Shown: positions 1 through 7,036, numbered from the stretch's first letter. The stretch: 7,716 nucleotides of DNA from Faecimorpha stercoravium (GCA_018712555.1 DVGT01000041.1:1-7716); one strand, 5' to 3'. Numbers and translations: made by a program. The notes: generated by a model not told the origin, from the sequence alone.

Positions 1-77
1 CATCTTTTTTATATCACTTCTTTCAAAGCCGGCATTTTGGGCGGCTTAAAAGTTGTGCCCTAAAATATCAAATCGAA

Positions 78-99
78 TTTTTGAAATTTTCTTCAAAAA
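78..99. repeat. 8-bp inverted repeat upstream of a weak -35-like box
   Basis: TTTTTGAA (78-85) and TTCAAAAA (92-99) are perfect inverted arms around the 6-base spacer ATTTTC. A TTGACT hexamer (104-109) follows 4 bases later, but no good -10 lies at 16-18 bases from it (TATTAT at 130-135 is 20 away). It could be an operator, part of a weak upstream promoter, or a chance palindrome in AT-rich DNA. The surrounding 1-250 region contains no convincing gene. Confidence 0.25.
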
Positions 100-171
100 A
101 CACTTGACTTTTTATTAGCAGGCTTTCTTTATTATATGCATTGTATTCATATTATAGACGATATGCGGGAA

Positions 172-211
172 TTTTGCAAGATTCATTTCCTTAAAATTCA
201 TTTTTGCAAGA
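172..211 (+). repeat. Pair of 10-bp direct repeats upstream of the operon promoter
   Basis: TTTTGCAAGA occurs at 172-181 and again at 202-211, 30 bases apart and about three helical turns. Each is associated with a copy of ATTCATTT (181-188 and 197-204). The second copy ends 41 bases before the -35 box. Spaced repeats in this position are compatible with a regulator binding two sites on one DNA face, but no known operator consensus is recognised. Confidence 0.35.
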
Positions 212-252
212 AAACAGAGGCCCCATCAAGAAATGAAAACATGACGCAATGC

Positions 253-282
253 TTGACAAGTTTCTATAAAAAGAAGTATAAT
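253..282 (+). promoter_or_regulatory. Sigma-A promoter of the sufC-sufB operon
   Basis: A perfect -35 box TTGACA (253-258) and a perfect -10 box TATAAT (277-282) are separated by 18 bases, the upper end of the normal spacing. Transcription should start near 289, giving a leader of roughly 98 nucleotides before the sufC start at 387. It is the best promoter match in the window and the only one seen upstream of the six co-directional genes. Confidence 0.85.
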
Positions 283-286
283 AAAA

Positions 287-353
287 AAGCGTCGGTGTGC
301 AAAATAACAAAGCGGAGCAAGTTTGTTTTCGTGTGTACACAGACGCTTGTTTT
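287..353 (+). promoter_or_regulatory. Leader hairpin with trailing T run; possible attenuator or 5' stabiliser
   Basis: AAGCGTC (287-293) pairs perfectly with GACGCTT (342-348). After one G-A mismatch, bases 295-301 pair with 334-340 (one G-U), extending the stem by about seven pairs. Inside the loop AACAAA (306-311) can pair with TTTGTT (322-327). The 3' arm is followed by GTTTT (349-353). The hairpin begins almost exactly at the predicted transcription start. The T run is short, so it may act as a weak intrinsic terminator, a 5' stabilising stem or a regulated leader. It matches no riboswitch class I recognise. It leaves the sufC ribosome binding site outside the stem. Confidence 0.5.
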
Positions 354-386
354 AACTCTATATAAATAAGAAAGGACGGAATATAC

Positions 387-1103
387 ATGCTGGAACTTCA
401 GAATATCTGTTTTTCCGCAGGAGACCATGAAGGGATTCTGAAAAATGTCAGCTTCACGGTGCCAGACGATCGTTTTGTCGTGATTACCGGTCCGAATGGA
501 GGTGGAAAATCCACCATTGCCAGAATCATTGCGGGATTGCAGAAGCCGGATTCTGGAAGAATTCTATTTAACGGAGAAGATATTACTCATATAGGTATTA
601 CGGAAAGAGCCCGTTTAGGCATCAGCTACGCTTTTCAGCAGCCAGTGAGATTTAAAGGTATCACAGTCCGGGATTTGATTGAACTTGCCTCTGGAGAAAA
701 ATTGGATCGAGACCATGCTTGTAAGTATTTGGTAGAGGTTGGATTATGTGCGGCGAATTATATTGATAGAGAAGTCAATGAGAGTCTGTCCGGCGGTGAA
801 ATCAAACGAATTGAGATTGCTGTCGCGTTAGCGCGCAAGGCAGCGCTTTCCATTTTTGATGAACCAGAGGCGGGGATTGATCTGTGGAGTTTCCGAAACC
901 TGATCGGCGTCTTTGAGCATCTGCAGGAGCAGCTGCATGGATTGATTCTGATCATATCTCACCAGGAGCGGATTCTCAATATTGCGGATGAAATCATTGT
1001 TTTGGCTAATGGAAGTATTCGTACTATGGGACCTAGGGAAGAGGTATTACCTCATTTGCTAAAAGAAGAAAGTCAGACTTTCTGTCCGCGTGAAATGAAT
1101 TGA
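387..1103 (+). CDS. sufC: SufC/SmsC-type ABC ATPase for Fe-S cluster assembly
   Basis: This 238-residue soluble ATPase is the energy-coupling subunit that would bind the SufB-like scaffold encoded next door and drive the conformational change needed for Fe-S cluster assembly in the cytoplasm. Visible motifs are Walker A GPNGGGKST (residues 35-43), Q-loop FQQP (83-86), signature LSGGE (134-138), Walker B and D-loop LSIFDEPEAGID (154-165), and switch His192 in IISHQE. The length is normal for SufC, there are no membrane segments, and the partner has no permease features, so a transport role is unlikely. The start is supported by AAAGGA-like bases about 10 nucleotides upstream and by an N-terminus (MLELQNICFS) that opens directly into the ABC fold. 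It is the first gene after the promoter; sufB starts 15 bases after its stop. With only C and B present, the pair fits the minimal SMS (SmsC-SmsB) type rather than full SUF. Confidence 0.92.
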   Translation: MLELQNICFSAGDHEGILKNVSFTVPDDRFVVITGPNGGGKSTIARIIAGLQKPDSGRILFNGEDITHIGITERARLGISYAFQQPVRFKGITVRDLIELASGEKLDRDHACKYLVEVGLCAANYIDREVNESLSGGEIKRIEIAVALARKAALSIFDEPEAGIDLWSFRNLIGVFEHLQEQLHGLILIISHQERILNIADEIIVLANGSIRTMGPREEVLPHLLKEESQTFCPREMN

Positions 1104-1106
1104 TGC

Positions 1107-1112
1107 AGGAGG
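1107..1112 (+). promoter_or_regulatory. Strong ribosome binding site for sufB
   Basis: AGGAGG lies six bases before the ATG at 1119 and only three bases after the sufC stop codon. It fixes the sufB start and indicates translationally coupled or at least tightly co-expressed genes. Confidence 0.85.
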
Positions 1113-1118
1113 AAATGT

Positions 1119-2039
1119 ATGGAAAACGATGTGAAATCCATGCTGCAGGAAGTGATTGAGCGGCCGGAACTTCCAGAGAATGCAGCCTATAATATTCGCG
1201 CCGATGGCAAAGCGGCAGCGCGAAGAAATACGAAGAATATTCAGATCATTGCTAAGAAAGATAAGCCGGGTATTGATATTCATGTGGCAAGCGAGGCGCA
1301 GAAGGAGGAAGTTTTTATTCCTGCGCTGGTGACACACAGTGGATTTACAGATCTGGTGTATAATGATTTTTATATTGAACCGGGAGCGGATGTTACCATT
1401 GTCGCAGGATGTTCTGTATGTTCGAATGGGTGCGACGCTTCTGAACACCACGGAATCCATCGCTTCTTCTTAGGAGAAAATTCACATGTGCTGTACTTGG
1501 AGAAACATGTGGGTACAGGAGAAGGAACTGGGGAGAGAATCATTAATCCGGAAACGGAAGTGTATGGAGACCCGGGAAGTTTTATGGAGATAGAAACCAC
1601 GCAGATTCGAGGTGTTGATTCTACCAACAGGGTCTCTAAGGCGGTGATGAAGGAGAACGCTCGGATTGAGATTCGGGAAAAAATACTGACACATGGAAAA
1701 CAGTACGCCAGAACGGAGTTTTCTGTGGATCTGAATGGTACGGGATCCAGCGCCAGACTCATTTCGAGATCCGTCGCCACGGAAGAGTCGAATCAGCTTT
1801 TCGTGTCCAATATGAATGGAAACGCAGATTGCGCAGGACATTCAGAGTGTGACGCTATTATTATGGACAACGCGAAAGTCAGCGCACAGCCGGAAATTCA
1901 TGCGGAACATCTGGATGCAAAGTTGATTCACGAGGCATCCATTGGAAGAATTGCAGGGGATCAGCTGATGAAACTGATGAGCCTGGGACTGACAGAGAAA
2001 GAAGCGGAAGAATGGATTATCCGCGGATTTTTAAAGTAA
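1119..2039 (+). CDS. sufB: SufB/SufD-family Fe-S assembly scaffold (SmsB-like)
   Basis: This 306-residue protein is the probable scaffold on which Fe-S clusters are built, working with the SufC-like ATPase. It is much shorter than E. coli SufB (495 residues), as expected for minimal SMS-type scaffolds. The C-terminus aligns with the SufB core: SECDAIIM, then P-E-I-H, then LIHEASIGRIAGDQL. Cys244 corresponds to E. coli SufB Cys405 and Glu272, in the HEA motif, to Glu434, the pair implicated in cluster formation, with one residue less between them. The end, GLTEKEAEEWIIRGFLK, is the usual SufB/D ATPase-docking tail. The middle carries a Cys-rich motif: C98, C101, C105, then H110, H111 and H114, possibly metal-binding. 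No sulfurtransferase, SufS or SufU gene is in the window, so the sulfur source is elsewhere or is sulfide. The start is set by the AGGAGG six bases upstream. Confidence 0.88.
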   Translation: MENDVKSMLQEVIERPELPENAAYNIRADGKAAARRNTKNIQIIAKKDKPGIDIHVASEAQKEEVFIPALVTHSGFTDLVYNDFYIEPGADVTIVAGCSVCSNGCDASEHHGIHRFFLGENSHVLYLEKHVGTGEGTGERIINPETEVYGDPGSFMEIETTQIRGVDSTNRVSKAVMKENARIEIREKILTHGKQYARTEFSVDLNGTGSSARLISRSVATEESNQLFVSNMNGNADCAGHSECDAIIMDNAKVSAQPEIHAEHLDAKLIHEASIGRIAGDQLMKLMSLGLTEKEAEEWIIRGFLK

Positions 2040-2072
2040 ACAAATATAAATAGAAAAGGAAACAAAAGAGAG

Positions 2073-3485
2073 ATGACAGGAGTAATATCCAAATTCTTTT
2101 CCTGTGAAAATCTGCTAAAGGAAAAGGATAGACTGGGGGACATACCGAGCGATCGGGAAGGATATGGGTTGGCCATAAGTATGGCATGGCCTTCCATTAT
2201 TGAATCCGTTTTGCTGGCCTTGGTGACGTTAATTGATACATTGATGGTCAGCGGATTAGGAGAAGAAGCGGTTGCGGCGGTTGGAATTACCGGGCAGCCT
2301 CGATTGATTGTGTTGGCGCTCATTTTTTCACTGAACATTGGTGTTACGGCGGTAGTAGCAAGACGAAAAGGACAGCAGGATCGGGAAGGCGCCAATCGCT
2401 GCATGAAACAGTGCATGATTATATGCGGTGTGATTTCGATCACACTGGCGGTTTTGTGCAGTATTTTTACGGAGCCGCTGCTTCGTTTCGCAGGGGCGCA
2501 GGATGATTATATGGCAGATGCATGCGCCTATTTTCGGATTCTTATGCTGGGAATCTTCTTCAACGCCATGAGTTTGACAATCAATGCGGCGCAACGGGGA
2601 GCCGGAAACACGAAGATCTCCATGCGAAGCAATCTGACGGCTAATCTGGTCAATATAGTGTTTAACTATTTTCTGATCAACGGACACTGGTTTTTTCCCA
2701 AATGGGGCGTGGCAGGAGCCGCGACGGCAACCAGCATTGGATATGCAGTTGCCTTTGGAATGTCTTTGGCTTCGATTTGGAGAAGAAGAGACGATGCCTT
2801 TTTGAGTATTTTCTCAAAAGTTAGCTGGAAATTAGAGATGGGAACCCTGCGTTCTGTCTTTAAGGTATCATCTAGTGCGGTGGTAGAGCAGTTCTTCATG
2901 AGAGTCGGTTTTTTCCTGTATGCGAAAATTGTAGCAGGGCTGGGCACGGTGGATTTTGCGACACACCAAGTCTGTATGAATATCATGAATATCTCTTTTG
3001 GTTTCGGAGACGGTTTTAATGTGGCGTCTTCATCGCTGGTGGGGCAATCTCTCGGCGCGAAACGGCCGGATCTCGCAAGATTGTATGCCAGTATCAATCA
3101 GAGGATGGCTGTCATATGTTCTACCATACTCGCGGTGATTCTAATTGTATTTCGTTATCCTTTGGTCTCTCTTTTCTCTGATGAGGCGCAGGTTATTGCG
3201 CGAGGGGGGATTCTGCTGATCATGATCGCCTGTGTGACGCATGCGCAAACATCCCAAGTGATTATATCGGGAAGCCTGAGAGGCGCGGGAGATACTAAGT
3301 TTGTGGCAATCTGTTCAATGATCAGCATTGCTTTTGTGCGTCCTACTCTATCTTGGCTGTTAGCTTATCCTGTCGGATGGGGCCTGATCGGAGCTTGGAT
3401 CGCAATTTTGGTCGATCAGTACATGAGACTTGTTTTCTTTTTCATGCGCTTTAAGAGTGGCGCATGGACGAAGATCGAATTATAG
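2073..3485 (+). CDS. MATE-family multidrug/metabolite exporter
   Basis: This 470-residue polytopic membrane protein is a typical MATE antiporter, expected to export organic cations, drugs or metabolites across the cytoplasmic membrane using a Na+ or H+ gradient. About 12 hydrophobic segments form two related halves (residues about 32-235 and 262-458). Family hallmarks are visible: IDTLMVSGLGEEAVAAVG (54-71), the AAQRGAGNTK loop (172-181) and its second-half counterpart SLRGAGDTK (401-409), GVAGAATAT (212-220) echoed by WGLIGAWIA (436-444), and SSSLVGQSLGAKR (319-331). The roughly 30 hydrophilic N-terminal residues are not a signal peptide. The start follows AAAAGGA and AGAG purine stretches, a weaker site than those of its neighbours. 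It begins 33 bases after the sufB stop. The substrate cannot be read from the sequence, and a functional link to Fe-S assembly is unproven. Confidence 0.92.
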   Translation: MTGVISKFFSCENLLKEKDRLGDIPSDREGYGLAISMAWPSIIESVLLALVTLIDTLMVSGLGEEAVAAVGITGQPRLIVLALIFSLNIGVTAVVARRKGQQDREGANRCMKQCMIICGVISITLAVLCSIFTEPLLRFAGAQDDYMADACAYFRILMLGIFFNAMSLTINAAQRGAGNTKISMRSNLTANLVNIVFNYFLINGHWFFPKWGVAGAATATSIGYAVAFGMSLASIWRRRDDAFLSIFSKVSWKLEMGTLRSVFKVSSSAVVEQFFMRVGFFLYAKIVAGLGTVDFATHQVCMNIMNISFGFGDGFNVASSSLVGQSLGAKRPDLARLYASINQRMAVICSTILAVILIVFRYPLVSLFSDEAQVIARGGILLIMIACVTHAQTSQVIISGSLRGAGDTKFVAICSMISIAFVRPTLSWLLAYPVGWGLIGAWIAILVDQYMRLVFFFMRFKSGAWTKIEL

Positions 3486-3500
3486 AATGTAATATATAAC

Positions 3501-3508
3501 AAAGGAGG
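3501..3508 (+). promoter_or_regulatory. Strong ribosome binding site for pepC
   Basis: AAAGGAGG ends eight bases before the ATG at 3517, close to full complementarity with the 16S rRNA tail. It lies in the 31-base gap after the MATE gene and predicts high translation of the peptidase. Confidence 0.85.
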
Positions 3509-3516
3509 AAAAAAGA

Positions 3517-4851
3517 ATGCAGGCATCGATTACTATCAGTCAGTTAGAACAGTTTCGCAAGGACTTTGCGGCCAATAAGGCGTATGGCGTGGCCATGCGT
3601 GCTGTCGTTTCTGCGGGTGTGAATAAGGTAGCCGTCAATCATGAATCCTTTCGTAAGGATCGTCATGAATATTCAATTCAGCTGAAAGACGGAGAGATCA
3701 CCAATCAGAAGCAGAGCGGCCGATGCTGGATGTTTGCGGCGCTCAATACCATGCGTTTTCAGGTCATGAAGAATCTGAATCTGGAGACGTTTGAGCTTTC
3801 TCAGAGCTATCCGCTGTTCTATGACAAGCTGGAAAAGTCCAATTATTTTCTGGAAAGTATTCTGGAAACATTGGATGAACCTACGAATGGTCGTCTGATT
3901 GCCTATCTGCTGTCGGCACCCTTAAACGATGGGGGACAGTGGGATATGTTCTGCAGCCTGGTGGAGAAGTATGGTGTAGTGCCCAAGGATGCCATGCCGG
4001 AGTCCATTTCCTCGTCCGCTACCAGAGAGATGACGGGATGGATGACCATGAAACTGCGGGAGTACGCTTGTACACTGCGGAAGGCCTATCAGAATGGCGC
4101 GTCTATGGAAGAACTGCGGGCGCAAAAGGATGAGATGATGAGCACGATTTACCGGATGCTCTGCATTTGTTTAGGAGAGCCTCCGCTGCAGTTTGACTTT
4201 GAGGTGCGGGATAAGGACGAGCAGTTTATTCGTTCCGCGGGGATCACGCCGCAGGAATTCTATGCGAAATATGTTCGTCTGCATCTTTCGGATTATGTGA
4301 GCGTAATCAATGCGCCGACACAGGACAAGCCGTATGGTCATTCTTATACGGTGAAGTTCCTGGGCAATGTGAAGGATGGTCGTCCGGTTCGCTATCTGAA
4401 CGTACCCATCGATGTTCTGAAGCGAGCGGCGATTGCGCAGATGCAGGACGGTGAGCCGGTATGGTTTGGCTGTGATGTGGGCGCCTTCTCGATTCGTGAT
4501 CACGGAATTATGGATCTGGATGTCCTGAAGACGGATGAGCTCTTCGATACCCAGTGGAAGATGGATAAGGCGGAGCGCCTGGACTATGGTCAGAGCCTGA
4601 TGACGCACGCGATGGTTTTGACGGGAGTCAATCTGGACGAGGATGGTAAGCCGCAGCGTTGGAGAGTCGAGAACAGTTGGGGCAAGGATGCGGGCAAGGA
4701 CGGATATTACGTGATGAGCGACCGCTGGTTTGATGAGTATACCTATCAAGTCGTAGTCAATCGCAAGTATCTGACAGAGGAAGAACTGTGTCAGTATGAG
4801 AGTGATCCCATTGCCCTGGAGCCTTGGGATCCTATGGGGTCTCTGGCCTGA
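3517..4851 (+). CDS. pepC: Aminopeptidase C, bleomycin-hydrolase family (peptidase C1B)
   Basis: This is a cytoplasmic papain-fold cysteine aminopeptidase of 444 residues, the usual family length, which removes N-terminal residues from peptides and normally forms a hexameric barrel. The catalytic apparatus is complete: oxyanion Gln64 and nucleophile Cys70 in NQKQSGRCWMFA, spaced as in papain; His364 in LMTHAMVLTG; and Asn386 in VENSWGKDAGKDGYYV. The protein ends in EPWDPMGSLA, the conserved family C-terminus that lies in the active-site cleft and enforces aminopeptidase specificity, which shows the gene is full length at its 3' end. There is no signal peptide. The start is fixed by a strong AAAGGAGG. 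It sits between the MATE exporter and the D-amino-acid transaminase, so a role in supplying free amino acids to the latter is plausible but inferred. Confidence 0.95.
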   Translation: MQASITISQLEQFRKDFAANKAYGVAMRAVVSAGVNKVAVNHESFRKDRHEYSIQLKDGEITNQKQSGRCWMFAALNTMRFQVMKNLNLETFELSQSYPLFYDKLEKSNYFLESILETLDEPTNGRLIAYLLSAPLNDGGQWDMFCSLVEKYGVVPKDAMPESISSSATREMTGWMTMKLREYACTLRKAYQNGASMEELRAQKDEMMSTIYRMLCICLGEPPLQFDFEVRDKDEQFIRSAGITPQEFYAKYVRLHLSDYVSVINAPTQDKPYGHSYTVKFLGNVKDGRPVRYLNVPIDVLKRAAIAQMQDGEPVWFGCDVGAFSIRDHGIMDLDVLKTDELFDTQWKMDKAERLDYGQSLMTHAMVLTGVNLDEDGKPQRWRVENSWGKDAGKDGYYVMSDRWFDEYTYQVVVNRKYLTEEELCQYESDPIALEPWDPMGSLA

Positions 4852-4909
4852 CCAGATCATGTTAGCACGGCGTCAGTATCGGACACGACAGCGGAGAGGG
4901 ATGGATTCT

Positions 4910-5773
4910 ATGAAAACAATAGGATATTATAATGGGGAATACGGGCCTATTGAAGAGATGAAAGTACCGATGAATGATCGGGCCGTTTATTTCGGAGATG
5001 GGGTTTATGAAGCAATGCTGGTCAAGAACCGTGTGATCTTTTCATTAGAAGAGCACTTGGATCGGTTCTGGAGAAGCTTTCAGGCGCTGCAGATTCCTTT
5101 TGCGATGAGCCGGGAGGAACTTACGGCGGAGCTGTATAAGATGGTCGATAAAATGGACATGGATGATCCCATGGTTCTATATTGGCAGACCAGTCGGGGG
5201 ACGGCGCCCAGGTCTCATGTTTTTCCGAAAAACGGAAAGGCGAATCTTATGATAACGGTAAAGCCGTTTGTGATGAAAAACATGAAGACGTTTCGTCACC
5301 GGTTGCTGACGGTGGAGGATACTCGCTTCTTTCATTGTGACATTAAGACGCTCAATCTGGTACCCAATGTGATGGCAGCGCAGGCCGCAGAAGAGGCGGG
5401 ATGTACAGAGGCTGTCTTTCATCGGGGTGACAGAGTGACGGAGGGGGCACATAGCAATGTCAGCATCTTGAAGGATGGCGTACTCAAGACGGCGCCGCTG
5501 GACAATCTGATTCTTCCGGGCGTCACGAGAAAACATATTTTGGAACTGGCACCGCAGTGCGGCATTCCTGTTCTCGAGGAACCATTCACGCTGGAGGAGT
5601 TGATGGATGCGGACGAGGTGCTGGTCACCAGTTCCACGGCACTTTGTTTAAAGGCCGAGACGATTGATGGCAAGCCAATCAAACAGTCTGCACCGGAGTT
5701 GGTACAGCGTTTGCAGGAGGCATATCAGGAGAAGTTTGAGAAGGAGACCCATCCTTCTCTTCGAAAATCATAA
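4910..5773 (+). CDS. dat: D-amino-acid transaminase (class IV PLP aminotransferase)
   Basis: A PLP enzyme that would interconvert D-alanine and 2-oxoglutarate with pyruvate and D-glutamate, supplying D-Glu and D-Ala for peptidoglycan. The ATG at 4910 gives 287 residues, close to Bacillus D-AAT. GGAGAGG (4893-4899) is ten bases upstream of it but abuts the alternative ATG at 4901, so 4910 is preferred; the open frame back to 4796 overlaps pepC and is not coding. Resemblance to Bacillus D-AAT runs throughout: DRAVYFGDGVYE with Tyr33; QTSRGTAPRSH with Arg101 and His103, the substrate-carboxylate residues of D-AAT; PLP Lys146 in CDIKTLNL; and Glu178 in VTEGAHSN. The RxH pair argues against a branched-chain aminotransferase or aminodeoxychorismate lyase. 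The TEGSSSN loop of Bacillus D-AAT reads TEGAHSN here, which could shift specificity. There is a 58-base gap after pepC. Confidence 0.85.
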   Translation: MKTIGYYNGEYGPIEEMKVPMNDRAVYFGDGVYEAMLVKNRVIFSLEEHLDRFWRSFQALQIPFAMSREELTAELYKMVDKMDMDDPMVLYWQTSRGTAPRSHVFPKNGKANLMITVKPFVMKNMKTFRHRLLTVEDTRFFHCDIKTLNLVPNVMAAQAAEEAGCTEAVFHRGDRVTEGAHSNVSILKDGVLKTAPLDNLILPGVTRKHILELAPQCGIPVLEEPFTLEELMDADEVLVTSSTALCLKAETIDGKPIKQSAPELVQRLQEAYQEKFEKETHPSLRKS

Positions 5774-5792
5774 TGAGTGTGAGGCAATTATC

Positions 5793-6845
5793 ATGGCACA
5801 GTATGAATGGGATCGTAATCAGGTGGAAACGTGGGTAGACCGCATCGTGAGACGGACCATGCGGATGGACATGCCCTGGGACTGGCCAAGCGGCGTGGCG
5901 TATTATGGGATTTGCCGCGCTTATGAGGCGACAGGCAAGAAAGAATATCTGGAACTTCTGAAAGAACGGGTAGACGAACTCATAGAGTTGGGCCTGCCTT
6001 CTCCTTGGACAGTGAATACCTGCGCGATGGGACACTGTCTGATCACTTTGTATGAGCAGACGGGAGATGAGCGGTATTGGGAAATTCTAGAGAGCAAGAT
6101 TCGCTATCTGCAGCAGGATGCGTTGCGTTTCGGCGATTACGTTTTGCAGCATACGGTATCGGCCAAAAATGATTTCCCGGAGCAGTGCTGGGCGGATACG
6201 CTGTTTATGGCAGCCTATCTGATGCTGCGTGTTGGTGTGATCAAAAAGGACGAGGCGTTGATCGATGATGCGCTGAATCAGTACTACTGGCATATTCATT
6301 ATCTGCAGAATATGGATACGGGCCTGTGGTATCATGGGTATAACAACTGTACAAAGGATCATATGTCAGGCTTTTATTGGGGAAGGGCGAATGCCTGGGC
6401 CGCATACACCATGTCACAGGTAGGACGATGCCTGCCGGAATGCTATCTGTATCCGAAGTATATGGATGTGGCCGGTTCTCTTAGCGAACAGCTATCAGCG
6501 CTGAAACTCTTACAGACAGAGCATGGGATGTGGAGAACTATTCTGGATGATGACCAGTCTTATGAAGAAATTTCCGCCTCCTGCGGTATTGCGGCTGCGA
6601 TGATCATAAAGAAAAATCCGCTGCATACTCGGTATGTGAATCGTTTCCTTCAAGGAATTGGTGAGGAAATCAGCGAGGATGGCCGTATCTTGCATGTGTC
6701 CGGCGGGACAGCTATCATGAAAGACAGGGATGGCTATCGAAACATCTCCAGAGATTGGATTCAAGGATGGGGACAAGGATTAGCCCTAGCCTGCTTTGCG
6801 GCGTTGCTTTCTTCGGATGAAACAGCTGCAGATGGCGCGCTATAA
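5793..6845 (+). CDS. GH105/GH88-type unsaturated glycuronyl hydrolase
   Basis: This 350-residue (alpha/alpha)6-barrel protein belongs to the YteR/YesR family, which removes the unsaturated uronic acid left at the non-reducing end of oligosaccharides by pectin or glycosaminoglycan lyases. Matching landmarks are WDWPSGVAYYGICRAYEATG (29-48), QCWADTLFMAAYLM (131-144) with Asp135 the likely catalytic acid/base (equivalent to YteR Asp143), FYWGRANAWAAYTM (194-207), SASCGIAAA (261-269) and QGWGQGLALACFA (324-336). No signal peptide is present, so it acts in the cytoplasm on imported oligosaccharides. The ATG at 5793 is chosen because it begins the family-like N-terminus and follows GTGAGG nine bases upstream; an earlier in-frame ATG at 5664 would overlap dat by over 100 bases. 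It is the last gene of the run, 19 bases after dat. No lyase or sugar transporter is nearby, so the exact substrate is unknown. Confidence 0.87.
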   Translation: MAQYEWDRNQVETWVDRIVRRTMRMDMPWDWPSGVAYYGICRAYEATGKKEYLELLKERVDELIELGLPSPWTVNTCAMGHCLITLYEQTGDERYWEILESKIRYLQQDALRFGDYVLQHTVSAKNDFPEQCWADTLFMAAYLMLRVGVIKKDEALIDDALNQYYWHIHYLQNMDTGLWYHGYNNCTKDHMSGFYWGRANAWAAYTMSQVGRCLPECYLYPKYMDVAGSLSEQLSALKLLQTEHGMWRTILDDDQSYEEISASCGIAAAMIIKKNPLHTRYVNRFLQGIGEEISEDGRILHVSGGTAIMKDRDGYRNISRDWIQGWGQGLALACFAALLSSDETAADGAL

Positions 6846-6871
6846 TAAACGGAATATGCAGTACTTCTTTT

Positions 6872-6905
6872 CGCCGACGAGCATTCCTCGTCGGCGTATC
6901 ATTTT
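6872..6905 (+). terminator. Probable rho-independent terminator of the operon
   Basis: CGCCGACGAG (6872-6881) and CTCGTCGGCG (6887-6896) form a perfect 10-bp GC-rich stem with a CATTC loop, 26 bases after the last stop codon. The tail TATCATTTT is T-rich but interrupted, so termination may be imperfect. On the opposite strand the sequence after the stem is A-rich, so it is directional for the + strand. Confidence 0.72.
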
Positions 6906-6985
6906 GAAAGTATCACTTTTTGATTTATACGCAGAATCGTAGGCAGCGTATATTTGCGAGAATATTGATTCCTTTTAGAACTTGC

Positions 6986-7036
6986 TTACGCGCAAGTCTG
7001 CAGAGATGTGCTATAGGATCGTGAGTTTGCGCGCCG
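6986..7036. repeat. Divergent palindromic unit with compensatory stem changes
   Basis: The D arm is TTACGCGCA (6986-6994) and the I arm TGCGCGCCG (7028-7036). Relative to TTATACGCA/TGCGTATAA, two adjacent positions are changed on both arms so that T-A and A-T pairs become C-G and G-C. With A6995-T7027 this leaves a seven-pair stem, CGCGCAA with TTGCGCG. The inner 33 bases resemble those of the unit at 7497-7547 (both contain GCAGAGATG and an ATCGT further on). Confidence 0.65.

Noticed and set aside
1..60. Inverted repeat AAGCCG/CGGCTT (26-31, 42-47) as a terminator, and a minus-strand ATG at 3-1 as a divergent gene start
   Set aside because: The stem is only six pairs without a T run on either strand, and the ATG has no convincing ribosome binding site within the window.
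136..369. 77-codon + strand open frame over the promoter
   Set aside because: It contains the consensus promoter and leader hairpin, has no ribosome binding site, and encodes a Lys/Cys/Phe-rich peptide typical of AT-rich non-coding DNA.
295..369. Possible GTG-started leader peptide of about 23 codons inside the leader
   Set aside because: There is no ribosome binding site, since the start lies a few bases from the predicted 5' end, and no regulatory codon run is present.
4171..4860. 229-codon minus-strand open frame opposite pepC
   Set aside because: It lies wholly opposite a gene with intact catalytic motifs; its composition is that of an antisense shadow and no start signals were seen.
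4796..4909. Upstream extension of the transaminase frame overlapping pepC
   Set aside because: The pepC C-terminus is a conserved family ending, and a ribosome binding site correctly spaced from 4910 marks the true start.
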